Origin: Rhineura floridana
Taxonomy: Eukaryota > Chordata > Lepidosauria > Squamata > Rhineuridae
Direction: 5' to 3'
DNA: 64,000 nucleotides
Assembly (NCBI RefSeq): GCF_030035675.1
Contig: NC_084480.1
Coordinates: 132,692,738-132,756,737 of the forward strand
The notes under the pieces were generated by a model. That model was not told the DNA's origin, ran no database searches, and worked only from the letters and a program-made list of their open reading frames with translations. Numbering within the stretch: position 1 is the first letter of the stretch; each line of letters starts with the position of its first letter. This document shows positions 42,341 through 57,300 of the stretch, one piece after another. Position numbers and translations under genes: made by a program.

Positions 42341-45300
42341 GTTTGTATATCTTCGTGATGGTTTTCTCTATACCGTAATAAATCTGCTGAATGAATTCCA
42401 GCTCCTAAATATCACATCATTTCAGTTTAGTTCTTATGTTAATTCCCATGACCAGCTGGGAGGTCTGAGGCCTAGTTCTTCTTGAGGCCACAAATCGGTG
42501 ACTGGGCTGCAAAATGAGGGCTGGGGATCTTGTAGCCCTCCAGGTGTTGATGGACTACAACTCCCACCATCCGTGACCACTAACCTTGCTGGTTGAGGCT
42601 GATGGGAGTTGGAGTCCAACAACATCAAGTGGGCCGCAGGTTCCCCATCCCTGTTTTACTTGGCTGATCACGGGCAGATCCACACCATACATTTAAACAC
42701 ATCTAACACACATTTAAATCGCATGACATCCCCCAAGGAATCTGGAGCACTGTGGTTTCCCCCTCACAGAGCTACAAATTCCCAACCTCAACAAACTACA
42801 GTTCCCATTAATCTTTTGGGGACATCATGTGCTTTTAAACGTTTGTTGGATGTGCTTTAAATGTATGGTGTTGATCTGCCCTAAGTCTCCATCCAATTTT
42901 TTTTAAAAATCCCTGCACATTAAAAAAACAAACAATCAAAAACAACGAGCGTGCCTAGGCTGGAACCTTTCTCCCTGTCATGCTAATTTTCTGTGTCCAA
43001 GTTTGGTGGGTTCGGGTTCAGTTTTTTCCCCCCAGAGGGGCGTTCCACTAAGTGAACCACCTCCCACAGTCTGAAGTGGCACAGCCCAGATCCAGGTTTA
43101 CCATCTCAGAGAGGACGAGGCCTGAGATGAGCCTGTATTGTAATAACCGCTGTTGGCATGATTTCAGGAAGAACTGGACATTCGCACCCTCCAGACCAAG
43201 AACCGGAAGCTGGCAGAGATGCTGGACCAGCGGCAGGCTATTGAGGATGAGCTGCGGGAGCACATAGAGAAACTGGAACGGCGGCAGGCCACGGATGATG
43301 CTTCGCTGCTGATCGTCAATCGCTACTGGAGCCAGGTCTGCAAAGTGATCCCTGTTACATTCTCATTCCCTTCATTTTGTTTGACCCAGTTTTAGTCTGA
43401 ACTTTTCAAGGAGCTGCCGAAGTGAGTACCTTGGACAGCTCCTTGAAAGTTTGGACTAAAACCTGGAGCGGATTCCACTGCCCCACTGACACGGAGCCAC
43501 TAGTTGCCACTGGTTTGCCCCTGCCCTCTTAAAAATTAAGTGCTGGGTGTTCCCCTCTCCCTTCCTTTCCTTCAGTTTGACGAGAACATCAACATCATTT
43601 TGAAACGCTATGACTTGGACCAAGGCCTCGGAGACCTCTTGTCGGAGCGTAAAGCCCTGGTGGTGCCAGAACCGGAACCTGATTCGGACAGCAACCAGGA
43701 GCGCAAAGAGGAGAGGGAGCGAGGTGAGGCTTGTGACTCTCATGGCTTTGGGGATGTGTTGATGCTGTTGTGCAGCAATGTGGGTTTCCCGGGAAATTGT
43801 GAACTGGAAAACATTCCGATGCAAACTAGGTCAATCTGCTTAGGGAAATTTGCATTGGGAAATGTTCAGTTTGCATTGGAAAAAAATTGGATGCCCTATA
43901 GCAGGAGTGGGGATTTTTTTTTCCTTTTGTCTGTGGTCGTGTGTGTGGGGCCAGATGCAAAAGGGGGCAGAGGTTCCTACATCTCCCCATTCTCCTTCCA
44001 GGTGAGCAAGAGGCATTATCGCAGTTTGAGGACGCTGCTGGGTGAAAGCACTCCTAAGGAGGATGTGGCCTGAGGGGGAGGATGTCCTGGGGGGAGTCCT
44101 GGGGGTCAAAGAGAAAGGCCTGGAGGGCCGCATTAGTTCATTAGAGAGTGAACTAATTTAGCATGCTGGTTTTAGTTGTATTTTGTTAGCCCAGCTAAAA
44201 AACTTTGCAACCGCCAAGCTTGCCCAGCGTTGGATTTGCAACTGGCATCCATTCATTGTTATTGGAAAGCACCGGGAAACTTTTCGCCCCACATCTCTGC
44301 TTTTTCCTGTAACGTACCTCTTCACAAATCTGATGGTTTTAGCTCAGGGAGGTGAGGATGAGGACTGCCCATTCCAGGAAGGAGCTCCAGACTGCACCCT
44401 GTCAGGGCTGTATTTTTTCCTCCCCTTTTTTTTCCACTGTTGTTGTTTCCTAGGAGAAATATTTGAGCCTGCTTTTTCTTTTCTGGCTACGCTGGCCAGC
44501 AGCACAAGTGAGGAAATGGAATCTCAGTTACAGGAGCGTGTGGAGTCTTCGCGCCGGGCAGTCACCCAGATCGTGACCATGTATGATAAACTCCAGGAGC
44601 GAGTGGACGTGCTGTCCCAGAAACTGAACAGCGGAGGTATGGAACGCACCAACATTTTATCCAGTTTGGGGTAAACTCAGTAAGGGATGTCCCATATCGG
44701 GAATTCATATGTTAAGAGCTTTCCCAGATATATGGTGGAAGTCCCCTCCAGACTAATCCTGTAACTTTGACGTTGACCTAACAAATAAATGGTGATCTGT
44801 ACTTCTGCAGTTAACAGAAATCATCAAATTAATTTTGGTTTTCCTGTTACCTTATACCCATGAATCTGAAGGTATTTGTTCACCTGTGCACCAGACACCT
44901 GCCCCTTCATCGGTTCTGGCATTTGACTAGATTGTAAAATAATTAATTTTTCTGTGACCTTTTCTTAAAATAATTTTGGTGATCTAATACAGTACCTCTC
45001 ATTGTCCGGACTGACACGGTGCTTCATACTCGGTGGTTCTTTTGTTTGGTTTATCTCCATATTTCATTTTGTGAGAGCTTTACCCTGAAAAGTGGCTAAA
45101 AATAACTGGAATAAACAAATCTCGCAGATGATGATGGGTCTCCAAGCAGCTGACAGAGCCACCATCTTGACTCTCCCTGTGTCAAAATGTAGTTTGTATT
45201 CTCCTCAGGGCAGGGACCTACCATTCAGTTGCTGTTCTGTAAAACAGGTGCAGGGAACGTTTGACCCTCCCGATGTTGCTGAACTACATCTCCCATCCGC

Positions 45301-48300
45301 TGCAGCAAGCATGGCTAATGGCCAGGATTATGGGAGATGAAGTTCAGCAACATTTGGAGGGCCAATGGTTCCCAAACCTGCCCTAAAACACCATGGACAT
45401 CAGGGGTGGCTCATCCAACTGGTGGTTTGGCCAGGAATTAGGCTCCCAACTGTCCCTCTTTCCTCATGATGAGCCATTTGTTTTGCTGTAGTGTTTGTTG
45501 AGAGTGTTGGATGCCATTGAGGCCTAACCCTATTCTTAGTGGGTGTTTTGCTGCTCTTGGCCTCCTCATCACAGTGTGATCTTCCCGTTGACAGTTCTAT
45601 GTCTGATCTTGATCAGGGCCAGAACATTTAGTCAGGTTTGAGCCACCATCACAGCCATTACCATGCCTCTAAATCTGAGCGCAAAAGAACGAGGCTGGAT
45701 ACTGAAGCCTTGCACATCAGAAATCCCATGAGAGATTACTGGGCGTTGCTCCCACACTTTTTGAAGGCTGAATTTAAACCCTTAAGGGCCAGAAACTTGC
45801 TTAGAATCCCAGTGGGTTTTGTTTTTCAAAGGATGCTGAAACTGCATAATCAGACTGAATTTGCACAGGATATGCATATGCGTGCTAGCTTTAAAGATTA
45901 TGTTACAGTAGTGCTCCAAATACCTTTCTTCTTTCAGATGTCTCACTGATGGAAGAGGCTCTCCAAGAACTGAATTCCTACCTGGTAAATGAGAACAAGC
46001 GGCTGCAAGAACTGGCCGATTTGCTTCAGGAAAAGCATCGCATCATGTCTCAGGAGGTAAGAAGTGAAGAGTCTGCGATGCTGAAAACTGTAGCAAAAAT
46101 GAGGTAGTCAACAAAGTTGTGGGCTTGCAATATATTTTGCTGTGGGTTGGATGGGTGTGGGTTAATTGGAGCTGCCATAGCTGCATGTATACATGCAGGA
46201 CCCTGAGGCATTTTAGGCTGAGAGAGTGTAACTTGCCCAAGTCTACCCAGTGCGGAGCTCTCCATCCACTGTACCACAGCCACTCTATATTTGGAGGAGG
46301 GCCGAAACTCAGTAGCAGCGCATCTGCTTTGCATGCAAAAGATCCCAGGTTCAATCCCCAGCATCTCCAAGTAGGGCTGGGAGTGTGCCCCATCTGAAAC
46401 TCTGGATAGCCTCTGCCAGTTGGTCTAGACAATACTGAGCTAGATGGACCAATAGTCTGTCTCAGTATAAGGCAGCTTCCTAGTGTGTTTGCTGTGGGCT
46501 TTTTTTAAAATGTGTGGAGTCAAAAAAAAATCGGAGGCTTCTGGAAAGACAAGAGGGATGTTTGGAAGCTAATAAAAGCTTTGGATGATCACCTGTGGAG
46601 CACGCTGTAAATAGGATGAATAGACCGGATTTTAGCAGCTTTCCTTCTTAGGGCAGAAGTCCTGTTTGATGGAATCTGACAGAGGCCAGGATTTGCAACC
46701 TGCTGTATAGCGATAGGGGCAGGCTGTAATTGGAGGAGCCCAGGAAGAGATGGGGATGTTGGGAGGAAGGGAAGCAGCACCATCACAGTGGCAGTCGACT
46801 GTTACATGGAATGGTGTGAAGAATGTTGGTCTCGCTTCGAAATGGCATCCTGGTGAGGGAAACTGAACCGGGAACGTTGATCACAAACTCCAGGCTGTAA
46901 CTGAAATGAATGGAAATGGTTGATTGAAAGACAATGCTCAATACTGTAGAATGTGACTTGGTGACCACATAAGAAAGTAAGGGGGAAATGGCGGAAGCAC
47001 TCTAGAACAGGGGATGAAGAAAAAATAGCTAATAATGAAAAACAACAAGAAAATAACAGTATGTTGCACAAAAGTCAAGCCCTGTTTCGTATGGTGGCCT
47101 GGCATTCTCTGAAATCTCCTTTGGCCCGACTACTTGAAAGCTACTACTTGAAAGCTACATCAGTCTAACCTGGGGTCGGGAACCTGTGTTTGCCCCCCTC
47201 AAGGTGATGTTGGACTTCAGCTCCCTGCATAGCTCTGTGCATGGAAGCCTTGATGATCAGCTGACCATCCGAGCTTGCAAAGCGCCATGCACGCCGCTCT
47301 ACAAGCCCCAACAATCAGCTGATTGTCTGCACTTGCAAAGAGCTGTGAATGGGGCCTTGCAGGATCGGGGGTCCCTTCAAGCTTCCTTTTGGCCCAGCTG
47401 CATCTTTACCTGCCCCATGCCTGACATCATGACTTGGTCAGAACAACCTCGTGGGCCAAATTGCGAGGCCTGGTTGGCCTCATTTGGCCCATGGGCCAGA
47501 GGTTCCCCATCACTGCTGTAGACCCGTAGTTTTCTCTTTTTCAGCCTGGCCACTTGAAGCAGCGAAAAGAAGGAAGGTAGAGATGTAAAATTTCTGGAAA
47601 TTTTGAAGCCATGGAAAAAAACTTTTTTCCCCATTTTTGGAAAAAAATGGAAATTTTGGGAAAAATTGAAAAAAATGCAATATTAGCACTTTTTACAGAT
47701 TGAAAGTCACTTTGTTACTTCAGGAACATCAAATGTAATTATGTACAAGTTGGTTTGGCATAAAATTATCACATTTGGTGTATTAAAAGTACATTTTATT
47801 CAAACAATTATTACAAACTGAATTTACTTTTTAAATTTTTTACTTTTTTTGGTAACAAATGGATCTACAAGATCCTGAACTGTAAGGAACCTCTTTCGTT
47901 TTGCCAGTTTATGAGGAGCAGGCAAAAAACATTTTTTTAAAAAAGAGAAGAAACCATCAACATTAATAACAAAGAAAATTATGTATGTCTTCGCTAGTTG
48001 TCCACAGTGTCAAGCAGACATAAAGCATCCATTCCAATAAAAAGAAATGAGAAAGGGGGGGGTTTGGAAAAAAACCAAAAAAGGCTTTGGAAAAAAACAG
48101 TTTTTTTTCTGAATTTTTCTGTTTTTTTTTCTGGGCCTTCACATGTCTAGTTAAAGGGATGCCTATGAGAAACTTTGGCTGACTGTGCTAAACATTATAT
48201 CAGCAACTGGTGTAACGACTGGCTCAGTTTCAAGTGGAGTTCATGGTACACCACATGGAGTTAAGAGCTATGGGGTTTTGCTCTCATGCCTTGATTGAAA

Positions 48301-51300
48301 GGCACAGGGCTGTGATGTTTCAGAAGACATGTTCCTGAGTGAGGTTTCTGAGTGTACTTGTGGAGATTCAGGTAGTGAGGGCACTTCCATACTAGGTAGA
48401 AAGCTGAAATTTGGTAGATAACTAGTCTAAAAGAAAAAAGTCTGCAACAGTGTCATTTTAATATTGAATGGTGGTAACTCAGGGCATAGAGTTATTCTCA
48501 TAGCAAAGTTCAGCACTCTGGCACAGAGCAAATGGAGCCATAGGTGGAATGGGCATTTGTGCTGTGGACCACTGTTCCCTCTTTGCACTTGGATTACCCA
48601 GGGATTGGATCGGGGAGAGAATTTGAAAGGCTGAAAATGGGTAATGCCACAGGTGCAATAGAGAAGACGGGGGGAATTTCATTAGGAACAGCTAGCAAAC
48701 ATTCCCTTGCTTGCAGAGTACAAACTAGAGTTACTATTGATTTATTTATTAAATTTATATCCCGCCTTTCCTCCTAGTAGGAGCCCAGGGCGGCAAACAA
48801 AAACACTAAAAACACTCTAAAACATCATAAAAGCAAACTTTAAAATATATTAAAACAAAACATCTGTAAAAACATCTTTTCAAAAAATATTTTAAAACAT
48901 CTTAAAAAGCAGTTCCAATGTAGGTGCAGACTGGGATAAGGTCTCTACTTAAAAGGCTTGTTGTAAGCAGTAGATAATGGTCAAGGTGTCTGAGCAAGAC
49001 ATTTCAACAAAGTGTGAAGAATGCCATTTCTTGCATTGGACCCCTTTCTCAATTTCCTTCTTGCCCCCGTCCCTTTGCTGCAGTTTTCTAAATTGCAAAG
49101 GAAAGTGGAGATGGCAGAGTCTCGCGTATCCGTGCTGGAGACCATGATTGATGACCTGCAGTGGGACATTGACAAAATCCGCAAGCGGGAGCAGAGACTC
49201 AACAGGCACCTGGCGGATGTCCTGGAACGGGTAAGTATTGGCGCCCTTGGTAGTGGCTCCGGGGTTGGAACAGCACCGGAGAATGTTGGAAGGAACCATA
49301 GCTCAGCGGTAGAGCATCTGCCTTGCATGCTTCAATCCTGAGCACCTCCAGGTAGGGCTAGGAGAGAGTCCTGCCTGAAACCCTGGAGAGCCGCTGCCAG
49401 TCAGTGTTGACAGTACTAAACTAAAAGGACCCATGGTCTGACCCAGCATAAAGCGGCTTCCTATGTTCCTGTGGAACATTTTTGTTGGAAGGAGGAAAAG
49501 GGTAGTCCTTATTTTATTTTTAGATGCATATCCTGGTTTTCAACATGGGTGTCCCCAAAGTGACTCAGAGAATCACACCATTGTCATTATAAAATCCTAC
49601 AGTTTTTTTTTAAAAAAAACCTTAAAAGAAATGGATGCATGGGGAGAGTCTTGGTTAGGAGTAGGATAGGTTGATTTAAAAAAAAATGAAAGTAAAGAGA
49701 AAGCAAATCAAAACTGCCTCTGATTGAAGAGAAGGGTCAGCCCAGCTCAACCAGGACCAGCATCAGTTTTGAATTATTTTCTGCATTTGGAAAGTTGCAA
49801 ATTTTGTGCCGTGGGTATTTAGGGGTTGATATATACATCTGCCTGCCTCCCTTCCTTGAAAGAACCAATTATAACCAAGTCAGTATGTGTGCCTGCTAGG
49901 ATTTCACAGGAGTGCAGGTGAACTCTAGAACGGGGGACTTGGTAAAGAAATCAGCTCAGTTTCTGTTTTTCTTTAAGTTGCCGGTCCTTGTGATTGAAAA
50001 TATATGTTTTAAAATGAGTGTATGTGTAATCCTTACTGAGATTTCAAAGGCCAGTGGTTGAGGGAGGGGTAGGACTTCAGTGCTTTGACTAGGTCTCTGC
50101 CTTTCCCTGAGGCCAGTGGAACTGCTTCATCCTCAATACTAAAAAGGGCAGGATAAATTATGACTGTGTTCAGACCACACAATAAGCTTTAAACCATGGT
50201 TTTCCATGAAGAAGTATCAGGCTAGTGCTGCTGCTGAATTGCTCCAGCTGTGCTCCTCTTGTACCGGAACTAACAAGCCACAAGCCTTGGCTGGCTGTGG
50301 TGTCTGAACCAGCACCTGTGGTTTGTTTCTCTCCGAACAAATCATGATCTGAAGCCAAGGTCGGTTCTTTGCTTACCAGTTGTGGTTTGTTTCTTGTTCA
50401 GATGTTACGGTAAGCTGAGGCTTGTGGTTACAATGCTGCAAGAGCAATTTGGCAGCTTGAACTTGTTTATGATAACTTGGGGTCATGCATACCGTGTTGT
50501 CTGAATGTGGCCTCTGTATAAGAAAGTATGCATATATGGTCAATTTTATACAAGTTTCAGAATTTTGCTTGCCTTCACACGGGTGCTTTTTTTTTTTAGC
50601 ACCTAGTATGCCTGACTCTGCTTGTACGACTCTGCTTGTAAAGAAATTGAGAAGAGTAATCTTTTGGCAGCATGCAAGATCCCAGGGACTTGGATAGAAT
50701 GCTTTTTAACATTTTGACATTCCTGGATATTTCTCCTCTCTCTTTTTTAAACAAGTAAAAACTTTCTATCCCTCATGGCTGTAGACAAAAATCTTGGAAA
50801 TGTGATGCTTTGAAGGAGGGAGAGGAGACCATTTAGATCCTCATGCTGATTGGCTGTTTAGCATTGACAGTGCTGATCAGTCCCATAGCAGTTGTTTAGA
50901 ATCTAGATTACCTTCTATGGATAAGAATAACAGTGGGTGGTATCCAGTGCTTGGCCTGCTCAGAGTCGACCCGCTGAAATGAATAGATCTTACTAACTTA
51001 GGCTCATTACTGCCAATGAGTCTACTCTGAGTAAAGCTTTGTCCAATACACTGAAAAGAACTTTCCTGTACAATACACATGTTTGTGAGCACAGGTTTTA
51101 ATTGTGTCGCCATCTCTGCTATGTTTTCGGCGCCTTTTGAAGACTTTCCTCTTTCAACAAGCCTTTTAAGTTGAGACCTATCCCAGTCTGCATCTGTGTC
51201 AGAATTGTTTAATATGTTTTTTTAATAATGTTTTTAACCCTTTTTAAAAGTTGTTTTTTTAAAATGTCTTTAACGCTGTTTTGTCTTAATGTATTTTAAG

Positions 51301-54300
51301 ACCTGTTTTTATGATGTTTTAGGGTGTTTTAGTGCTTTGTTTGCCGCCCTGGGCTCCTGCTGGGAGGAAGGGCGGGATAGAAATTGAATAAATAAATATA
51401 GCAGCTGTTTCCTGTATGTGAAGATAAAGCTTCTCAATTTTATTTTTTAAAAAATGTATCCTCTTTGCAGGTAAACTCCAAAGGGTACAAGGTGTACGGA
51501 GCAGGAAGCAGCCTGTATGGGGGTACAATCACTATCAACTCTCGCAAGGTAAACCTTGAGACTGAATGGGAGCACGCAGACAGAAGCAGGGACAGCTGGG
51601 GGAGAGAGAGGTGCGAAGGCAGGTTTCACCAATGGGCTCCTCTTCTTCCTCTTTCTTGGATAGTTTGAGGAAATGAATGCCGAACTGGAGGAAAACAAGG
51701 AGCTTGCTGAGAACCGCTTGAGTGAACTGGAGAAGCTGCGCCAGGATCTTGAGGAGGTGACCACACAGAATGACAAGTTGAAGGTGTGAATCAGCATTTC
51801 CCGTGCTAATCGATAACTCAACAGTACTTCCCCCCTGCCCTTAATTAACATTGAGGCCCACTTTACTTGCATCTTAAAATACTTAATTCTAGAGTCCGTA
51901 GGGATTTGAAGGCCTGGGGGGAAAAAAACAGAAAAATTGCGGGGGGGAAACATTTCCCCAAATTTTTCCATTCCCTCCCCCCAAGGCCGTCACATCTCTT
52001 TTGTTATGTGCCTTCAAGTCAATTACGACTTATGGCGACCCTATGAATCAGCAACCTTCTATAGCATCTGTTACAAACCACTCTGCTCTGATCTTGTAAG
52101 TTCAGGTCTGTGGCTTCCTTTATGGAATCAATCCATCTCTTGTTTGGCCTTCCTCTTTTTCTACTCCCTCCTGTTTTTCCCAGCATCTAGGAGTCCATAA
52201 AAATTAACAGCCCTGAGAGTTGCTCAGGTTCCCCTCTGCCAGCATTTCTGTGAAAGTTACTATTCTGGGTGTGCCGATTGGATGAGACAAATCCAGATAA
52301 GGGTCTCATGCAGAGGTATAATAGGCAGCCTCCTTTCGAGAGCTGTCAGGGCTCAACTGTCGGCAGCTGTCAGAAGGGGACCCAGGAGCTGAGGGACAAT
52401 GCCAGGAATTGGAGCCAGGCAAAGTTCTAGCTCAAACAGGAAGCCCTTCATAGCACTTCCTGTTCAGGAGTGCATAATGGGCAGCCTGCATGGGCTGGGC
52501 TAGTCCCAGAGCCTTCGAACACTTCACTGTCCAGGAAGATGCTCCAAGCTGATGTTCTAGTGGACCGCCAGATGTTGTTGGACTACAATTACCAGCATCT
52601 CTGACCATTGGCCAATCTGGCTGGGGCTGATGGGATGTGGGGTCCAACAGCATCTGGAGGGCCACAGGCTCTACATCCCTGCTTTCCCTCATTGGAAGGA
52701 GGCAAGGTCAGAGCAGATATGCAGCAAGCATTCTCCTCTACAGGTTTAGTTTGCCAGATCCTTTCATAAATTTATTTCTCAAGAGACACATTTTTGTGAG
52801 TAACTGGAGCGGGACTTGGGTAGGGGCCATAGAAACGTAGTTCCCTTTGGTTTATTCTCTTAACTCTCCATAAGGCCCCTAGTAGCTTGTTTGAAAACAG
52901 TATTGCTGTATGTGTGTACCCAAATTCTTAATTTTGCTCTCATGATATCTTTATTGCAAGTGTCACTTGCAGCCATGTAGCTATTTTTGATGCAATGCTG
53001 CCACCTTTTGGCCAGCTAAGCATACTGAGAACATGTGGAATTTCCTCTGTCTCCCTTGTCTCTAAGGGCAGTTTGATTATGTTTTGTAAATGAGAACCAA
53101 TTGCTGGACTTTATTTATTAAATTTATGTCATGCCCTTCCTCCCAACGGAGCTCTAATTTTTATTTACAAAATAAATGTGTTCATTATTCGTTTAATGTA
53201 CATCTTGCCTTTCCTGCATTGAATGGAAGAGCTCCTAGGTGGCCACCCATCCATGCCCTGACCAGATCCAACCAGATCCAACCAGATCTCCTTAGCTTGA
53301 GCAAAGAGGCTGCATCATGTCCTTCAGACTATGTCCATGCCCATAGTGTTGTTTTTATAAAGGGTGCCCAAATTCATGTGAGTAGAGAGCCCGGTCAGTT
53401 CCTTGTTGCCATTTGTACCTGTTTTACAGGCAAATCTCATGATTTGCACACGTCAGCATCCTTTTAAATTATGGTATGTTTTTGTTTCCTGCTTGAGGAA
53501 TCAGATTCTGAATACAAAATGCAGCACATTAAAAATCTTTTGGCTACCTTTAGTTGATTTCTACAAGATTATAATAAATGTCTCTTGAAATTGATGGTTG
53601 CATTTTATTAGAGGGACAGAATATTGCCATGGAACATTGTTATGATACATTCTGTTTTAAGATGTAACTAAAACCAAAACAACAGACGAGTTGTTATCCA
53701 TTGGATTTATTGAAAATGACTTCGGTACTCTTGGAACTTTTGGAAGTCCCATTTAGATTTCTCCCTCTGAGTAAGTGTATTGGCATATCCTTGATATGGT
53801 CTTTCCTTGAATCTTGGGTGCCTAAATGCCACCCAAACTAGCACATATGCTTTGTGTGTGTGGTGGGCTGCAAGAACAAATCTTAAATTTGCCTGCTCCA
53901 ATAATAGAATATTTAGTGTGAACCGAGGCCAAAAGTGTACAGTTGTTTTGATCAGAATTGAGATGTAGGCCTCAATTTTGCATGGAGTGTCCTATATCTG
54001 TGGTGGGGGTGGAGGTGACCTGTGAGAACGTGGCTCATCTTGCACAATAGGAAGGACGCAATCATCATCATCATCATTTCTTTATTTTATAATTAACGAT
54101 TTGCTGATTTGACTTATTAGTTGCCTATTACTAAAAAAAATTAATAAATCTCTAAGCATCTTACAAAAAGGTTAAAAGGCCAAAAGGGCACAACATATAA
54201 AACAATGCATTTCAGAAAAACCATTTCAATAACCCACAAACCAACCTAGCAGGAAAAAAAAACAAAACCCAGCAGCGAGAGTTTATGCCCCAAGGCCACA

Positions 54301-57300
54301 TGTAATTGTGCTTCGTCAGTGCCTATTTGGGTTAGGGTCTTTGCTGTCTTTGGTTCTGCCGTGTGTCACTGTTTCTCTCTTTTGCCCGCCCTCCCCCCAA
54401 CCAGGTGGATCTGAGGCGGGCAGTGGAGGAGGTGGTGAAGGAAACCCCAGAATACCGGTGCATGCAGTCCCAGTTTTCTGTTTTGTATAATGAGAGCCTC
54501 CAGCTGAAGTCTCAACTGGATGAGGCCCGCACGCTGCTGCACGGCACCCGAAGTACCCACCAGCGCCAGGTGGAACTCATTGAGGTAACTGCTTCCTCCC
54601 TTCGTCCCTTTCTTGCGGCTTGCTTTGGGAGGATAAGGATAATAATTACTATTCATTTGTTGAAGTTACATCCCGTTTTCCTCCTGAAGGAGCTTGAAGT
54701 AGCAAACATAGCAACAAAAACAATTGAACAAAAGTATAAAACTCATTTGGAAAACATTTTGAGAAACAGCCACAGTTGATAACATTTTGAAACACAGTCA
54801 CAATGGAAAACGTTTTTTCATCAGTGCCCTTCAGGTTGCCAGGAACAGTCCCCTGTGGCCATCAAATGCCTGGGCAAACTGGAATGGTTTCAGATTCCTC
54901 CTGAAAGTCCGTAGCGATGGAGACAGTTGCACCAGCTGTGCTTAAAGCAGCCTTTGCCAACCAGGTGCCCTCCAGATGGTTTGGAGGACAGCTCCCATCT
55001 TGTGCTGGCTGGGGCTGATAAGAGTTGTCCTTCAGGAGGGCATCATCTTGGCAAAGGCAGCCTTAAGGGCACTCTGTGGGAAACCAAAGTGGCAAAGCTC
55101 CCATCCAGAATGGGTGCATTTTGAAGGACGCACAGCATAAATGAGCAGTGCAACAGTTGCTGATGGAGTAATGAAAATGGGCTCGGGTTAACTGAGGCTT
55201 GTTGAAAGCCATCTGCCTGGTTGCTTGTGATGAGTGAGGATAGTCTCCAGGTGAATGTGAAGACTGTTGGAGGCAGCTGGAGGAGGGCGAGCCTGAGTCC
55301 CTGATGGGCTCTTCCTTCCAGAGAGGATGGGGAATATAGGCAGTAGTGGGGAACCTCGTTAGCCCTGCAAGGGTATGTTTTTTTAAAACCACGCCCACCT
55401 TCTCCACACCTGATGTTGTGTGTGGGGCAGGTACAGACATGGCTGGGATTGGTTGCACTGCAGAGGTTCCCATCAACTGATGGGTGCTGAGAGAAGGGTT
55501 TGAGAGTGCGCCCTTTTGAAGTCATCACTGATGTCATAATGACATCCGGTGATTGACAGATGGGTAGTCCTGCTCACCTGTCAAGGTTGGCGTGTGGGGG
55601 TTGGGGGAGGTAAAGATCTGACCTGCTGTCTGGATCCAGTTCCTTCCCCCCCCCTCATTGTAGATCTCCTGCTTTGTGTTCAGAAGAGTTCATCCCTGGC
55701 TTCTCCAGCAAACAGGAATTCAGGTAGTGGGACAGAGACTTGGGGAGCCACTACCAATCAAAGTGAGCTGTACTGGGTGTGATGAACCAATGGTTTGATT
55801 CTTAAGACAGCTTCATAGGTTCACATAGATATGCAAGTCTAGTAAGCCTAAATGTGCACACATGATGGTGCATGTGCACAGCTCTTTCTCTTTGAGAGCA
55901 AACAAACACCAGATACAAACTCTACTATCTTTGTGCTGTCGGGAGCTCAGTGAGTATTTGTGGGAGTGGGAGACAGCCCAGGGCGGTGTCTCCATAGGTC
56001 GTGTTTATAGAGAGAGCCACACGTGCAGCCTGTTCCTTTTTCCCATACTTGGAGCCAAACTGCATGATCAGCAGAATCACCAGGTGTGTTTTTTGCTGGA
56101 CTGGACCCTCTCAGTTTGGAGGTGGGTTTTGCTGATTGGGCAGCTGAGTCCCTCAAGCCCATACCTCCACATCTGGGAGAGACCATGACAGCCACTACCA
56201 GTGGAAACAAACACATTGCTAACGGCGGGTACCCATTCTCACTCAAAGCAAGGATCGGTCAACATTCAGAAGAGATTTAGAGGAGGAAAGCTGGACTAGT
56301 TGGTCTCTAACTCTCCTCTTTGCTCATGTGTGGTGCAAGTGGGCCTCTATTTTATCTTCAGCATCCTCTTGTCCCACAGTGAGAGGGGGTTGCTGAAGTC
56401 AGAAACATCATCCTCAAGGCAGTAATTTCTGTTTCTTTTACCAGCGGGACGAAGTCAGCCTCCACAAGAAACTGCGGACGGAGGTCATTCAGCTGGAAGA
56501 CACCCTTGCTCAGGTTCGCAAGGAGTACGAGATGCTGCGGATTGAGTTTGAACAGACACTTGCGGCCAATGAACAAGCAGGTGACTTCACGCTGGGTCTT
56601 GCATTGAGATGCTGATGTTTTCATTATTGGGTACTTCCTTTTGTGAGGTGTCCACATCAGCTGAGCTGCGGTTATATCCATATCGCCTCGCCTGGGAGAT
56701 AAAGCTGCACAGTGCTAAAGAATTTAACCAGTGACAGCACTGATCAGCCATTTGGGATTAAGTCCAGACTTCTTAAAACCTGCACGATCTGTCAGGTAAC
56801 CCTTGAGCATGTGGTTAATCAGGGGTCCACTTTTTTTCAGCAAGGGGCCAACTTGAGAGGTCTGTTCTTGCAGGTTTATCCCTAGTTTGCCCTACTGTGT
56901 GATCACAAGATCTAAAACCCAGTGTGGTTGAAGGTTTTGAAATGTGGCTGTTGTGAATCCCTGATCATCTGAGTTTCATCTTTATAATATAAGCAGGTTT
57001 GTGATGAGAAGTCCTGAAATCATTTCTATGTTAAAATGCCAAAATACTATAAGTAGCGTGAGTGGGCCTCATAACCGGGAGGTGAGATTTCATGTGTTTT
57101 GGTGTCTTCTGCAAGGTCCAGTTCTCAATCACTCTGGTGGTACACGTCATGGACAGGGATGTTTTTGGACTGTAGGTTCTGTCATCCTTGACACCGGCCG
57201 GGGCTAATGGGAGTTGGAGTCCAACAACATCTGGAGTCCTACAGGTTCCTCATCGCTGCTATACGGTTATTGCCCTTTGGGTGTTGGAGACAAACTAGAT

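Larger units (their letters stand above)
46057..49083 (+). other. RNF20: RNF20 intron 6
   Basis: About 3 kb holding a tRNA SINE, a hAT-like element, the 47577 unclassified repeat and a LINE tail. 46490-47170 holds nothing recognised. Confidence 0.7.

Noticed and set aside
42141-42485. 114-codon frame across RNF20 exon 2
   Set aside because: It is in a different frame from the true RNF20 start at 42212, which matches the known N-terminus.
44183-44674. 163-codon plus-strand frame as a separate gene
   Set aside because: The right half is an RNF20 exon; the left half is intron that happens to be open in the same frame.
46296-46370. A functional tRNA gene
   Set aside because: A/B-box-like motifs are present, but the cloverleaf stems do not pair and the SINE body follows.
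53260-53290. Tandem 10-mer repeat as a CRISPR-like or satellite array
   Set aside because: Only three units without spacers, inside a vertebrate intron; a simple local duplication.
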